A stretch of DNA of 64,000 nucleotides from contig NZ_QGDC01000001.1 of the NCBI RefSeq assembly GCF_003324525.1, positions 558,001 through 622,000 on the forward strand, in the 5' to 3' direction. This document shows positions 9,646 through 18,827 of the stretch, in pieces (the stretch's first letter is position 1; each line of letters begins with the position of its first letter). The notes beneath the pieces were generated by a model that worked only from the letters and a program-made list of their open reading frames with translations, searched no databases and was not told the origin of the DNA. The position numbers and the translations under genes are program-made. Source of the stretch: Mucilaginibacter hurinus (GTDB taxonomy: Bacteria > Bacteroidota > Bacteroidia > Sphingobacteriales > Sphingobacteriaceae).

Positions 9646-10872
9646 CTACAAGTCCTGCTTAATTTCGTGGAGGCCTTTAATACTTAACCTTGCGCTGATG
9701 CCCGAAGCGATAACCGCTATAAGCCCAACCGTTAAAAACACAAGCCCTACATCAATCATCTTAATATCTACGGGGTATGCGTCAATAACAGTTAACGAAC
9801 CATTAATTTTAACTAACCCGAACTGCTGCTGCGCTACGCAAAATAATAAGCCAACAATTATACCGGCAATACATCCGGCAAGCGATATCAGCATGCCCTC
9901 AAAAAAGAAAATACCCTGTATAAGCTGGCGGTTTGCACCAAGGCTTGTTAATATTGCTATATCTTTACGCTTATCAATAACCAGCATAGTTAATGAGCCG
10001 ATGATATTGAATACAGCGATTATAAGCACAAAGGTGAGTATCATAAATACCGACCACCGCTCGTAGTTCAGTGTTTTATAAAGTTCAGTGTTTTGCTCAG
10101 GACGGTTTTTTACATAGTAATCTTTGCCAATTTCTGCTACCATCTCTTCCTGAACCTTGTTGATGTCCGTCCCTTTTACAAAATTTAATTCAAGCGATGA
10201 TACACTGACCTGTTCATCCAGCAGGCGGCGGGTAAAATCAAGCGGCGTTACTACAATATCATCAAAATCCTGTTGAATGGCAAATACGCCGGATGGCACA
10301 ATATTTTCTACAACGAATTCATTTAACGGGTTTGCCGAATTTGCGGCACTGCGGCGGGGCGAGTAGATTTGCAGCAAGGCATTGGGGTCATCAATATTTA
10401 CACCAAGGCTGGCCTGTATGGTGGCCCCTACTACGGCGTAGTTAAGTCCGCCGTTGGTTAACGTGAACGATCCGCTAAGGATAGTGCTGTCAATTTGCTT
10501 GTTTTTTAAAAAATCGTTACTAACCCCTTTTATTGTTCCAATAAACTGCTTTTGTCCGTACCGTATCAATACCTTTTCCTGCAATACCTGTGTGTATGAG
10601 AATACACGCTTATCCTGTTGCAATTGTTTAAAGTACACGGTATTGGGGTCAAATGTTTTTCCAAGGCGCGCCTCTATTTTAAGTTCAGGACTGAAATTGC
10701 TGTACAGGTCAAGTATAACTTGCTCTAACCCGTTAAATACCGATAAAATAATTATAAGCGCGGCTGTGCCTACAAACACCCCGAGCATTGAAATGCCCGA
10801 AATGATATTGATGGCATGAACCTTTTTCCGCGAAAAAAGGTATCTCTTAGCTATATATACCGAAGTATTCAA
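9646..10872 (-). CDS. LolC/LolE-type ABC transporter permease
   Basis: A 408-residue inner-membrane permease of the FtsX/LolE class. It has one transmembrane helix near residues 20-50 (IISGISMLGVFVGTAALIIILSVFNG), a large periplasmic domain, and three C-terminal helices. LolCE proteins extract lipoproteins for transfer to LolA, while other members export toxins or lipids. No ATPase partner is adjacent. Bacteroidota often keep this gene beside rbfA, which supports a housekeeping role. The MBL hydrolase gene ends 6 bases before this start, so the two are likely co-transcribed. Confidence 0.85.
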   Translation of the reverse strand: MNTSVYIAKRYLFSRKKVHAINIISGISMLGVFVGTAALIIILSVFNGLEQVILDLYSNFSPELKIEARLGKTFDPNTVYFKQLQQDKRVFSYTQVLQEKVLIRYGQKQFIGTIKGVSNDFLKNKQIDSTILSGSFTLTNGGLNYAVVGATIQASLGVNIDDPNALLQIYSPRRSAANSANPLNEFVVENIVPSGVFAIQQDFDDIVVTPLDFTRRLLDEQVSVSSLELNFVKGTDINKVQEEMVAEIGKDYYVKNRPEQNTELYKTLNYERWSVFMILTFVLIIAVFNIIGSLTMLVIDKRKDIAILTSLGANRQLIQGIFFFEGMLISLAGCIAGIIVGLLFCVAQQQFGLVKINGSLTVIDAYPVDIKMIDVGLVFLTVGLIAVIASGISARLSIKGLHEIKQDL

Positions 10873-10878
10873 AAATGT

Positions 10879-11520
10879 TTACTGGTTAAAAAACGGATTA
10901 TATTTTTTTTCATAACCGATAGTCGTTTCGGGGCCATGGCCGGGGAACACTGTACACTCATCCGGTAAAACAAATAATTTCTGGCGGATGTTTTGCAGCA
11001 ACTGATTGTGATTGCCACCGGGCAGGTCGCTGCGGCCTATGCTTCCCCTGAACAGGACATCTCCGCCTATTAATATCTTGTCCGCACTATCATAAAAGCA
11101 AAGGTGTGCCGGGGAATGTCCCGGCGCAAATATCAATGTCAGTTCGGTAATGCCAAATCTAATGGTACCCGTTTCAGGCAGGTACTCTTCAGGCAAAGGC
11201 GAATTATCATACTGCATGCCCCACTGGGCGGCCAGCACCGGCGCATAACTTAACACCATTTCTTCTCCTTCATGAAATTTTGGCTTTAACCCGTACTGAT
11301 CAAAAATGAATTTGTTACCGAGCACATGGTCAAGGTGGCAATGGGTATTAAGCAACAAAACCGGCTTCAGGTTATGTTGGGTTATAAAATCAACCACCGC
11401 GTTTTGCTCGGCCCCCGTATACATACCCGGGTCAATAATAGCACATTCGCCGCTGTCATCATACAAAATACAGGTATTTTGCTCCAACGGATTATTTACA
11501 AACGATTTAACCTTTGCCAT
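10879..11520 (-). CDS. MBL-fold metallohydrolase, glyoxalase II-like
   Basis: A 213-residue cytosolic metallo-beta-lactamase-fold hydrolase. The metal motif THCHLDHV (about residues 58-65) is followed by further ligand His and Asp in APGHSPAHL and GGDVLF, and by FPGHGPETTIG near the end. This set matches the YcbL/glyoxalase II-like subgroup that hydrolyses thioesters such as S-lactoylglutathione or related thiol esters. It is the first gene before a six-base gap to the LolE-type permease. Confidence 0.9.
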   Translation of the reverse strand: MAKVKSFVNNPLEQNTCILYDDSGECAIIDPGMYTGAEQNAVVDFITQHNLKPVLLLNTHCHLDHVLGNKFIFDQYGLKPKFHEGEEMVLSYAPVLAAQWGMQYDNSPLPEEYLPETGTIRFGITELTLIFAPGHSPAHLCFYDSADKILIGGDVLFRGSIGRSDLPGGNHNQLLQNIRQKLFVLPDECTVFPGHGPETTIGYEKKYNPFFNQ

Positions 11521-11819
11521 GTGGGCAAATGTAGTTTTTTGATTTCAGATTTGTTTGCAGATATAGCAAACTTAACCAGGACAGATCAATGACGTGGGTT
11601 ATTTTTATGGCCTTATACCCCCACTCTGATTACTTATGATAAGAATGTAACTTCACCTACCTGCTCTGTAAACGGTTATGAACCCTGTATATTTAATTGT
11701 GTAAACGGCCGGTTTGATCCTGCCTACTATCGGCCTTGCGGTACTATGTTACCTATGAGTTTGATCGATCCGTCGTTATAAACCCCACCACATCAACCTT
11801 TGTTATCTGCCTGATGAAA
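11521..11819. other. Intergenic stretch, no gene seen
   Basis: This is the longest space here with no supported gene or RNA. It holds only very short reading frames (16 codons or fewer with an ATG), no strong hairpin with a T-run, and no clear TAnnTTTG promoter. Two TGTAAACGG words (about 11668 and 11700) are the only repeated pattern noticed. Confidence 0.5.
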
Positions 11820-12398
11820 TCATTTCCACTTAAAGCTCTTTATCATTACATCTACATCCTGTTTTACAAAATCAAGCACAGGCTGGATAGAATCAAGCCG
11901 TGGTTCGCTGCTGAAATAGAGGGCACCCCGCAGGTAATGTTGGGTACTGTCGGTTAAATAGAATTGCACTGAGGATGCGGCGTTGCCATCAATGGTGTAA
12001 TATACGCCGTATACTTTTTTATCCGGGTAGTTGATATAGCCTTCGTCAATCGATGTGGCTTTAACCGTATGCTTAAAGGCAAATGTATGGGCGTCTTCTA
12101 TCAACTCATCAAATATCGCCCGTGATGTTACACGCTCATAACTCAGGTGCAGTATGCCGTTAAATTGCGGAAACTCCATATTGATCCAACAAGGCTTTGC
12201 ATCCTTCTCCCTGTCCGGCTCAATAACCGAATATTTAGGGTATTGAAAGGTGAAGGGACACGCACCTGTATACTGCTGGTATCCACGCGCAGGAAATTTG
12301 ATACGGTAAAATCCCCTTGGTTTTGGCGAGTAGTCGCCACTGCCGCCGCAAGCAGTTAAAAGTAAAGCAGCAAAAAACGCCAGGGCAATTATCCTCAT
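11820..12398 (-). CDS. gldD: Gliding-motility-type lipoprotein GldD
   Basis: A 192-residue lipoprotein with lipobox LTAC (Cys17) and the GldD-like N-terminal block YSPKPRGFYRIKFPARGYQQY. GldD is one of the core Bacteroidota gliding/type IX secretion accessory proteins, and it persists in many non-gliding species. I use the ATG at 12398, which overlaps the aroE stop as ATGA; an earlier ATG at 12431 would place the lipobox too far from the N terminus. Co-transcription with aroE is very likely. Confidence 0.88.
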   Translation of the reverse strand: MRIIALAFFAALLLTACGGSGDYSPKPRGFYRIKFPARGYQQYTGACPFTFQYPKYSVIEPDREKDAKPCWINMEFPQFNGILHLSYERVTSRAIFDELIEDAHTFAFKHTVKATSIDEGYINYPDKKVYGVYYTIDGNAASSVQFYLTDSTQHYLRGALYFSSEPRLDSIQPVLDFVKQDVDVMIKSFKWK

Positions 12399-13195
12399 GA
12401 CTGCCGTTCTGTTGAGTTCCATATCTCCCATGACCGTTCGGCCTGTAGTATCAGCATTTCTAATCCGTTTTTAGTTGCGGCGCCTTTTTCGGCCCCTTTT
12501 TTCAAAAACAGCGTTTGTTCAGGGTTATAAATGAGGTCGTACAACAGGTGATCTGCTGTAATATAGTCGTACAGTATGGGCGGACACTCTTCAACATTCG
12601 GGTAGGTGCCCAGCGGCGTGGTATTAATAATTAATGTGTAATCAGCCATTAATTCGGGCGTGAGTTCATTAAATAATATTGCGCCAGGCAGTGGGCGGCG
12701 GGTTACTTTTTGGTAGGGCATTTCCAATTTATCCAGCACACAGTATACCGCTTTGGCAGCGCCGCCGTCGCCAAGCACCAGCGCACTCTTATGGTGCGAT
12801 TTGAGCAGTGGCCGTAATGACATTTCAAAGCCGTAAACATCAGTATTAAAGCCCTCCAGGCGGAAATCATCGCCGCCAAAGGCAACCTCGCCCTGGAAAG
12901 CTACAGATATCGGCGACTCTTTATCAATACGGATGCAGTTTACCGCGCCTACCTGCTTTGCTTCAGCATCCAGCCAATCTATATACTCCAAAACATCCAG
13001 TTTGTACGGGATGGTTACATTGATCCCGCACAGGTCAGGGTTCTCATGCAAAAACTTGCTGAACGTTTTAATATCCTCGATGGGGTATAACTCATATACG
13101 GCATCGGTTATACCCTCCTTTTCAAATTTTTCGGTAAAGTATTTTTTAGAGAATGAATGTGAAAGCGGGTAACCTATAAGGCCGAATTTTCTCAT
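12395..13195 (-). CDS. aroE: Shikimate dehydrogenase
   Basis: NADPH-dependent reduction of 3-dehydroshikimate to shikimate in aromatic amino acid synthesis. The 266-residue length is normal. The N-terminal block LIGYPLSHSFSKKYF binds shikimate, NVTIPYK contains the catalytic Lys, FNTD follows, and the Rossmann segment LVLGDGGAAKAV carries the nucleotide-binding glycines. NTTPLGTYP closes the active site. It overlaps gldD by four bases (ATGA). Confidence 0.94.
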   Translation of the reverse strand: MRKFGLIGYPLSHSFSKKYFTEKFEKEGITDAVYELYPIEDIKTFSKFLHENPDLCGINVTIPYKLDVLEYIDWLDAEAKQVGAVNCIRIDKESPISVAFQGEVAFGGDDFRLEGFNTDVYGFEMSLRPLLKSHHKSALVLGDGGAAKAVYCVLDKLEMPYQKVTRRPLPGAILFNELTPELMADYTLIINTTPLGTYPNVEECPPILYDYITADHLLYDLIYNPEQTLFLKKGAEKGAATKNGLEMLILQAERSWEIWNSTERQS

Positions 13196-13389
13196 TGGGT
13201 TTATATTTCTATGGCGAATATAAATAAATGCGGAGTTTTTGAGCCATCATTTCTTTAATGCGCGATCTCTTGATGTGAAACCGCATTTAACAACCGTTCA
13301 TTAAACTTTGCAGATTATTTTAGGCTATTTTGGTGTAAAGTCCTGTAAACTTTATTTTAACAGTACCAATAATAGTTATTATCAAATAT

Positions 13390-13397
13390 TATATTTG
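13390..13397 (+). promoter_or_regulatory. Bacteroidota -7 element upstream of TIG lipoprotein gene
   Basis: TATATTTG matches the TAnnTTTG -7 consensus 22 bases before the ATG at 13420. I find no good TTTG at the expected -33 spacing, so the promoter assignment rests on the -7 element and its position. Confidence 0.45.
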
Positions 13398-13419
13398 TTG
13401 CAACCTTAACCCTTAATAC

Positions 13420-14682
13420 ATGAACTTCTTTAAAAAGCTTGCCTGTTTTTCGCTTATTGCTTTAGCTGGCTGTAAAAAGGACCAAACACCATTGATTTCA
13501 GGGCCGTCAGATAATGTATTGCCGCAGGTTAATGCTACGGACTTCACATTTTCGCCATCTGCGGGTTTAAACTTCACTGCTGTCACTTTTACTGGCAGCT
13601 TCAGCACCGCGCCCGGCGCTACTATTGTGAAATTTAACGGAAAGCCAGGCCTGATCAATTCAATTACCGCTACTAAAATTGTGGCTACAGTACCGGGTGA
13701 TGCTACCACCGGCAAAGTTAGCGTAACGGTAAACGGCTCTACCGCCACCTCGATAACAGACTTTAAAGTACTCAGCCTGGTAAAAGAGCGAGCTTTTGAC
13801 ACTAACTTTTATATATCCAACCTATCATTTGATCGCTCGGGGAATGGTGTTGCTTATGCAATCAGTGGTTATCAGGAAGTAAAAAAGATCAGCCCGAATT
13901 GGGCCATCAATACTGTATATAAGGCACCCGTACCCATTGAAAATCCCTTTGAATACCATTACGATATAAGAGGAATTGACAATGATGGTTCGGGCAATGT
14001 GTACATCACGCGCGATCGTTACGAAGGTTACCAGGAAATAATTTACCCGGAAGGATGGGCTAACTGGAATTACAGGCTAACAAACAGCGCCGTTTATAAA
14101 ATTAATCCCAACGGACAACTCAACAAATTATTGGGTGATGGCACAGGGAAAAACTTTGAGGGTTTGAGTGACTTGATGGTGGATATAAAGGGACAAAGGT
14201 TAATGCTGCTTGAGAACCTGTACCCCACTAAAAAAGTACTAAGAGCTAACCGGGCGGGTATAGTACAAACACTTGATGTACCTGTGCCGAAGCATAGTTT
14301 ACTTAAAGATTATAATGATAACTATTATGTGATTAACAGTAGCGGACCGGATCAGGGGAAATTATTCAAAGTAAGTCCGAACGGTGTTGCTACCTACATA
14401 TCCGGAACAAACGGGCCAGTTACAAAAGAAGGTGCTGCGAACGTGGCTGTAATAGCTCAACCACAAGGTTTAATAGTTGATAATACACAAAACATTTTAT
14501 TGCTTAATAGAGGAGATGCCTTCAGGGTTGTTAATGCCGCTGGATATGTGGGCAAATTATCCACTGCGATGCCGGCAACTGAAAGCAATAACGCCATGCA
14601 CTACAATCAGTTTACTAGCAAGATATATATCCTGAGCAATTCAAGTAACAAGGGCATTGTCTATCAATATGCTATAAAATAG
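13420..14682 (+). CDS. IPT/TIG-domain lipoprotein with NHL-like repeats
   Basis: A 420-residue surface or periplasmic lipoprotein. The lipobox is LAGC (Cys18). Residues about 35-125 form an IPT/TIG immunoglobulin-like domain, and the rest contains repeated NHL/SMP-30-like blades with motifs such as DIRGIDNDGSGNVYITRDRYEG and PQGLIVDNTQNILLLNRGD. Proteins of this build are common in Bacteroidota and resemble parts of glycan-utilisation lipoproteins, but no SusC/D pair is nearby. The specific ligand is unknown. It is a single gene with its own promoter. Confidence 0.82.
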   Translation: MNFFKKLACFSLIALAGCKKDQTPLISGPSDNVLPQVNATDFTFSPSAGLNFTAVTFTGSFSTAPGATIVKFNGKPGLINSITATKIVATVPGDATTGKVSVTVNGSTATSITDFKVLSLVKERAFDTNFYISNLSFDRSGNGVAYAISGYQEVKKISPNWAINTVYKAPVPIENPFEYHYDIRGIDNDGSGNVYITRDRYEGYQEIIYPEGWANWNYRLTNSAVYKINPNGQLNKLLGDGTGKNFEGLSDLMVDIKGQRLMLLENLYPTKKVLRANRAGIVQTLDVPVPKHSLLKDYNDNYYVINSSGPDQGKLFKVSPNGVATYISGTNGPVTKEGAANVAVIAQPQGLIVDNTQNILLLNRGDAFRVVNAAGYVGKLSTAMPATESNNAMHYNQFTSKIYILSNSSNKGIVYQYAIK

Positions 14683-14739
14683 TTTGTGATTAAAAACATC
14701 TTCTGGCAAAGAGGTTTTGGATCGTGTCAATCCTTAATC

Positions 14740-15501
14740 TCACACTTCCAAAAAATGATCAAACGTATCGCTCCTGATACCCAAACGGAGCGTTTCAAGC
14801 GGTATCACATCAGTAGTAGCAATATTGCCCAGGCTCACATTGGCGCCAATAAGTTTAATAAACCAGGCCTGCTGCGATTTGTGGGGTGCTTCCCAGATGA
14901 TTTTGTCGGCCGGTATTTTTGTAAGTATCTCGTCAACCAAACCCTGGCGTACCTCGCCTGAATCACGGTAGATACCCACATTGCCGCTTTCGCGCGATTC
15001 AGCGATCAGCTTCCACGATCCGGCTTCCAGCTCGGCACTCATTAAGGTAATCCATTTATAAGGCGCAAATATTTTGGTAATGTCCTTTGAGCCTACTTCA
15101 GAAATCACCGTTACCTGTTTGCTTAGCTTATTAATGTAGTTGCACTTTTCCTCATGCGGGATGGTAATGGAGCCATCCGAAACTTCAGCAATTTCAAGCT
15201 TATATTTATCCAGCAGGCGGCAATAATCATCAAACTGCCCCCGGGCCACAAACACTTCAAACAGGGTGCCGCCAAAATAAACCGGCAGGCCAGCGTCTTT
15301 ATAAATCTGTATTTTTTTATCAAGATTAGGGGTAACGTATGATGTTCCCCAGCCAAGCTTCACCAAATCGGTATAAACACCAGCAACTTCAATAAAATTT
15401 TCGGCTTCGCGCAGGCTAAGGCCCTTATCCATTACCATGGTAATGCCTGTATCACGTGGTTTTACCGCCCGCTCCGGAAGTCCGCTGATGGTATAATTCA
15501 T
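14740..15501 (-). CDS. Phosphosulfolactate synthase (ComA family)
   Basis: ComA enzymes add sulfite to phosphoenolpyruvate to make (2R)-phospho-3-sulfolactate, first known from coenzyme M synthesis in methanogens. The 253-residue product fits the family in length. Typical blocks are MVMDKGLSLREAENFIEVAG, VKLGWGTSY, EVSDGSITIPHEEK and IWEAPHKSQQAWFI. Bacteroidota do not make coenzyme M; they do make sulfonolipids from cysteate, so a role in supplying sulfonated C3 precursors is an attractive inference. It stands alone downstream of a TPR gene, from which a strong hairpin separates it. Confidence 0.85.
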   Translation of the reverse strand: MNYTISGLPERAVKPRDTGITMVMDKGLSLREAENFIEVAGVYTDLVKLGWGTSYVTPNLDKKIQIYKDAGLPVYFGGTLFEVFVARGQFDDYCRLLDKYKLEIAEVSDGSITIPHEEKCNYINKLSKQVTVISEVGSKDITKIFAPYKWITLMSAELEAGSWKLIAESRESGNVGIYRDSGEVRQGLVDEILTKIPADKIIWEAPHKSQQAWFIKLIGANVSLGNIATTDVIPLETLRLGIRSDTFDHFLEV

Positions 15502-15535
15502 ATAAACGTATAAATATTAAAAACACCGCTAAAAT

Positions 15536-15580
15536 AAAAAGGAAATCTAATATAACAGGGTTATAATAGATTTCCTTTTT
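15536..15580 (-). terminator. Intrinsic terminator of the TPR gene
   Basis: A perfect 14-bp stem (15536-15549 against 15567-15580) continues, past one A-A mismatch, into a 6-bp stem with an AGG loop. Read on the minus strand it ends in TTTTTATTTT. It sits just after the TPR gene stop and before the ComA-like gene. Confidence 0.85.
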
Positions 15581-15609
15581 GTAACACTACATTTCGGTAT
15601 ATGTTACGG

Positions 15610-17013
15610 TTATCTCGTGTACTTATTGATGATATCAATAATCACTTTATTTTTTTGTAATTGGGGCAGGTAATCAAATAAAATATAATGCTTCTCCGGA
15701 TCAGAGGCTAAAGCCATTTCAAGATGGTTAAGCGCCTCGTTATAATCTCCTTTTGCAAAAAGATAGGCCACCATGCGGTAATACAGTTCCGCCGCTTCGG
15801 GGTTATTCTTTATTGCCTGTGTCATCACCTCTATGGCCTCAATCAGCTTTTCTTGCTCGTATAATATGGACGAATAATCCAGCCAGGCATCCACATCAAG
15901 CGGATTTAACTCTACTACCTTTTCATAAGCTTCTTCGGCTTCGGCTATCCGGCCAAGCTTGTACTCGGCATCGGCAATGGCAAACCAGTAATCGGCGTTG
16001 GCAATATCCAGATCCAGCGCTTTTTTATAAAAGTGCAGGGCTTCAAAGTAGCGTTCCTCAAAATCAAGCGTTACACCTATCCCAAACCAGGCATCAGCCA
16101 GCTTGGAATCCATTTTTACCGACTTTTTGTAGAATGCGCGTGCATCGTCCATTTGCTCAAGCTTTTCATAGCACTCGCCTATGGCGCAATAGGTATCGGC
16201 GTTTGGCTGCTCGTATTCAAAAGTTTGGCGGTAAACTTCAATCGCTTCAGCGTACTTTTCAAGATTTACCAGCGCGTTGCCTTTATTAAAGTACGCTGAT
16301 GCAAAGCTGTCTTTAATGAGTATCGCGTAATCGTAGGCATCTATAGCTTTTTCAAATAAACCGAGTTTTGTATACGCGTTGCCCAGGTTATACCAGGCAG
16401 CATAGCTATACGGCTCATTATCTATATATTGCATGTAAAACTGTACGCTCTCCTCCTGGTTGTCCAGCACATCATAGCAAAACGCCAGTTCATACAGCGC
16501 GTCCTGGTTTTCCATGTTCTGCTCAAGACACCTTTTTAAGTAAGCAATTGCCTGCTCGTAATCGCCCATGTTTTGATGTACATAGGCTATATGCAACAAC
16601 ACCTCGTCGGTCTCTTCGGCCATATCAAGCGCCTTTTCATAATTCTCCAGCGCCTCGGTATAACGCTCCATACTCTCGTACAGGTTTCCGCGTATCACAT
16701 ATATGTCAGGGTCTGAGGCCTCCAGCATCGCGGCTTTGTCAAGGGCGGCAAAAGCCTCGCTGGCGCGGTTGGTTACCACCAGCAGCTGGGCTTGCTTTAT
16801 TAAAAATACCGCGGCAAAAGGATGCTGATTACGTGCGTACTCAACTACCTGCAACGCCTTTGGCGGGTCGTTCTTTTCGATATAATAGTCGATAATGTTC
16901 TCAAACGCCTGCGCATCAAAAAAGTACTGATCATGATTCCGAATCATCTCTTCGTACCGCTCAACCGAAAATTTCGGATCTTCGGAAAAGCCAAATTCAA
17001 ATTCTTCTTCCAT
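15610..17013 (-). CDS. Tetratricopeptide-repeat protein
   Basis: A 467-residue protein built almost wholly of 34-residue TPR units, about twelve of them, with clear W-LG-Y-A-F-A-P register (for example AAWYNLGNAYTKLGLFEKAIDAY). The acidic N terminus (MEEEFEFGFSEDPKF) has no signal peptide, so the protein is cytosolic or membrane-attached by partners. TPR arrays mediate protein-protein contacts; no enzymatic domain is visible. It is transcribed alone and ends at a strong terminator. The divergent neighbour is an aldehyde dehydrogenase. Confidence 0.88.
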   Translation of the reverse strand: MEEEFEFGFSEDPKFSVERYEEMIRNHDQYFFDAQAFENIIDYYIEKNDPPKALQVVEYARNQHPFAAVFLIKQAQLLVVTNRASEAFAALDKAAMLEASDPDIYVIRGNLYESMERYTEALENYEKALDMAEETDEVLLHIAYVHQNMGDYEQAIAYLKRCLEQNMENQDALYELAFCYDVLDNQEESVQFYMQYIDNEPYSYAAWYNLGNAYTKLGLFEKAIDAYDYAILIKDSFASAYFNKGNALVNLEKYAEAIEVYRQTFEYEQPNADTYCAIGECYEKLEQMDDARAFYKKSVKMDSKLADAWFGIGVTLDFEERYFEALHFYKKALDLDIANADYWFAIADAEYKLGRIAEAEEAYEKVVELNPLDVDAWLDYSSILYEQEKLIEAIEVMTQAIKNNPEAAELYYRMVAYLFAKGDYNEALNHLEMALASDPEKHYILFDYLPQLQKNKVIIDIINKYTR

Positions 17014-17161
17014 TTAATTGGGTTTGCAGAACATGTTACCCGAAGCAAATTTCAGGTTGCTTAGGGGGTTAACTGCGTTTAAGTTAATAACAATCAGTAT
17101 CCAAAAGGCAAATAAGTTTTCAACATTCGCACATTGTCAACAGCTGCAAACTACAACTGGC

Positions 17162-17180
17162 TGATAATAAATAATTATCA
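17162..17180. promoter_or_regulatory. Perfect 7-bp inverted repeat, operator candidate
   Basis: TGATAAT (17162-17168) and ATTATCA (17174-17180) flank five bases in the space between the divergent TPR and aldehyde dehydrogenase genes. It lies about 45 bases upstream of the dehydrogenase -7 element, where a transcription factor could bind. The AT-rich composition makes chance occurrence possible. Confidence 0.4.
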
Positions 17181-17226
17181 ATTATACGGCAACGGGTAGG
17201 TGATCAATTTTTGCCTTAAAGATTTT

Positions 17227-17234
17227 TACCTTTG
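17227..17234 (+). promoter_or_regulatory. Bacteroidota -7 element of the ALDH7 gene
   Basis: TACCTTTG matches TAnnTTTG and lies 15 bases before the ATG at 17250, predicting a very short leader. There is no well-spaced -33 TTTG. Confidence 0.45.
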
Positions 17235-17249
17235 ACAAATTTACGTTTT

Positions 17250-18791
17250 ATGAGCCCGGATATCTCAAAAGTGCTGCATCATTTACATATAAACGACATT
17301 AATAACGCTTTTAGTACGGGAGCCGATTGGGGCAGCAATCCTGTTGCCGAAACCCGGGACATCATATCGCCGGTGGACGGAAAGCATATCGCGTCGGTAA
17401 AAATTGCTACACCCGGCGACTATAACCATGTGGTTGACCAGGCGTTAATTGCATTTAAAACCTGGCGCGGCATACCTGCTCCAAAACGTGGTGAAATTGT
17501 ACGCCAAATAGGCGACGCATTGCGCAACAGGAAGGAAAGCCTGGGCACATTGGTGTCTTACGAAATGGGAAAAAGCCTGCAGGAGGGTTTAGGTGAGGTG
17601 CAGGAAATGATAGATATATGCGACTTTGCCGTGGGGCTGAGCCGCCAATTGTATGGGCTTACCATGCATTCAGAACGGCCGTTACATCGCATGTATGAGC
17701 AGTACCACCCCTTAGGCGTCGTCGGGATTATATCGGCATTCAATTTCCCGGTGGCCGTTTGGAGCTGGAACGCCATGCTTGCCTGGGTATGCGGTGATGT
17801 TTGTGTTTGGAAACCGTCTGAAAAAACACCGCTTACGGCGATAGCGTGCCAACGTATTACGCAAGAGGTTTTTAAGCGAAATAATGTGCCGGAGGGCGTC
17901 TCCGGCCTGGTTATAGGCGGCAGGGATATTGGCGAGCTGATGAGCGCCGACACACGGGTACCCCTTGTATCAGCAACCGGCTCAACCCGTATGGGTAAAG
18001 CGGTGGCGGCGGCAGTAGCGGGCCGACTGGGCCGCAGCCTGCTTGAACTCGGCGGTAACAATGCCATTATAATAACAGAAAATGCCGACCTGGACATGTC
18101 ACTTATAGGCGCGGTATTTGGCGCGGTAGGTACAGCCGGACAGCGCTGTACCAGTACCCGCAGGCTTATCATTCACGACAGTATTTACGATCAGTTTAAA
18201 CAAAAACTGGTGAATGCTTACAAACAGGTACGGATTGGTAATCCGCTTAATGAGCATAACCACATGGGCCCGCTTATAGATAAGGATGCAGTTGAGCACT
18301 ACCTTGATTCGATAGAGAGATGTAAAGCCGAAGGCGGTAACTTTATTGTTGAGGGCGGGATACTTAGCGGCGAAGCGTATGCTTCTGGCTGTTATGTAAA
18401 GCCATGCATTGCCGAAGTAGAGAATCATTATAATATAGTACAACATGAAACTTTTGCGCCCATCCTCTATCTTATAAAATATACAGACCTTGATGACGCC
18501 ATTGCCATGCAAAATGCTGTGCCGCAGGGCCTGTCATCAGCCATAATGACCAATAATTTGCGCGAGGCCGAACAATTTCTGTCTTACGCGGGTTCTGATT
18601 GCGGTATTGCCAACGTGAATATTGGCACTTCGGGCGCCGAAATAGGTGGAGCCTTTGGTGGCGAAAAAGAAACGGGCGGTGGTCGCGAGTCGGGTTCTGA
18701 TGCCTGGAAAGTGTATATGCGCAGGCAAACAAATACTATAAATTATTCAAAAACGTTGCCTTTAGCACAGGGCATTAAATTTGACTTGTAG
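17250..18791 (+). CDS. Aldehyde dehydrogenase, ALDH7 (antiquitin-like) type
   Basis: NAD-dependent dehydrogenase of 513 residues. Catalytic Glu lies in LLELGGNNAIII and catalytic Cys in GTAGQRCTSTRR, both nearly identical to the ALDH7 antiquitin signatures. That family oxidises alpha-aminoadipate semialdehyde (piperideine-6-carboxylate) in lysine catabolism. The start is the ATG at 17250; a TTG 18 bases earlier overlaps the predicted -7 element and is unlikely. No other lysine-degradation gene is nearby. A subtilase gene follows 36 bases later on the same strand. Confidence 0.9.
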   Translation: MSPDISKVLHHLHINDINNAFSTGADWGSNPVAETRDIISPVDGKHIASVKIATPGDYNHVVDQALIAFKTWRGIPAPKRGEIVRQIGDALRNRKESLGTLVSYEMGKSLQEGLGEVQEMIDICDFAVGLSRQLYGLTMHSERPLHRMYEQYHPLGVVGIISAFNFPVAVWSWNAMLAWVCGDVCVWKPSEKTPLTAIACQRITQEVFKRNNVPEGVSGLVIGGRDIGELMSADTRVPLVSATGSTRMGKAVAAAVAGRLGRSLLELGGNNAIIITENADLDMSLIGAVFGAVGTAGQRCTSTRRLIIHDSIYDQFKQKLVNAYKQVRIGNPLNEHNHMGPLIDKDAVEHYLDSIERCKAEGGNFIVEGGILSGEAYASGCYVKPCIAEVENHYNIVQHETFAPILYLIKYTDLDDAIAMQNAVPQGLSSAIMTNNLREAEQFLSYAGSDCGIANVNIGTSGAEIGGAFGGEKETGGGRESGSDAWKVYMRRQTNTINYSKTLPLAQGIKFDL

Positions 18792-18827
18792 GTTTAAGTC
18801 TATGTGAACGTAAACCGGTATATTAAA

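Noticed and set aside
11736..11957. 73-codon open frame running into gldD from the opposite strand
   Set aside because: Over half of it overlaps the conserved GldD frame and the rest lies in low-information intergenic sequence.
17558..18172. 204-codon open frame antisense to the ALDH7 gene
   Set aside because: Shadow of a conserved gene with no own promoter or start signal.
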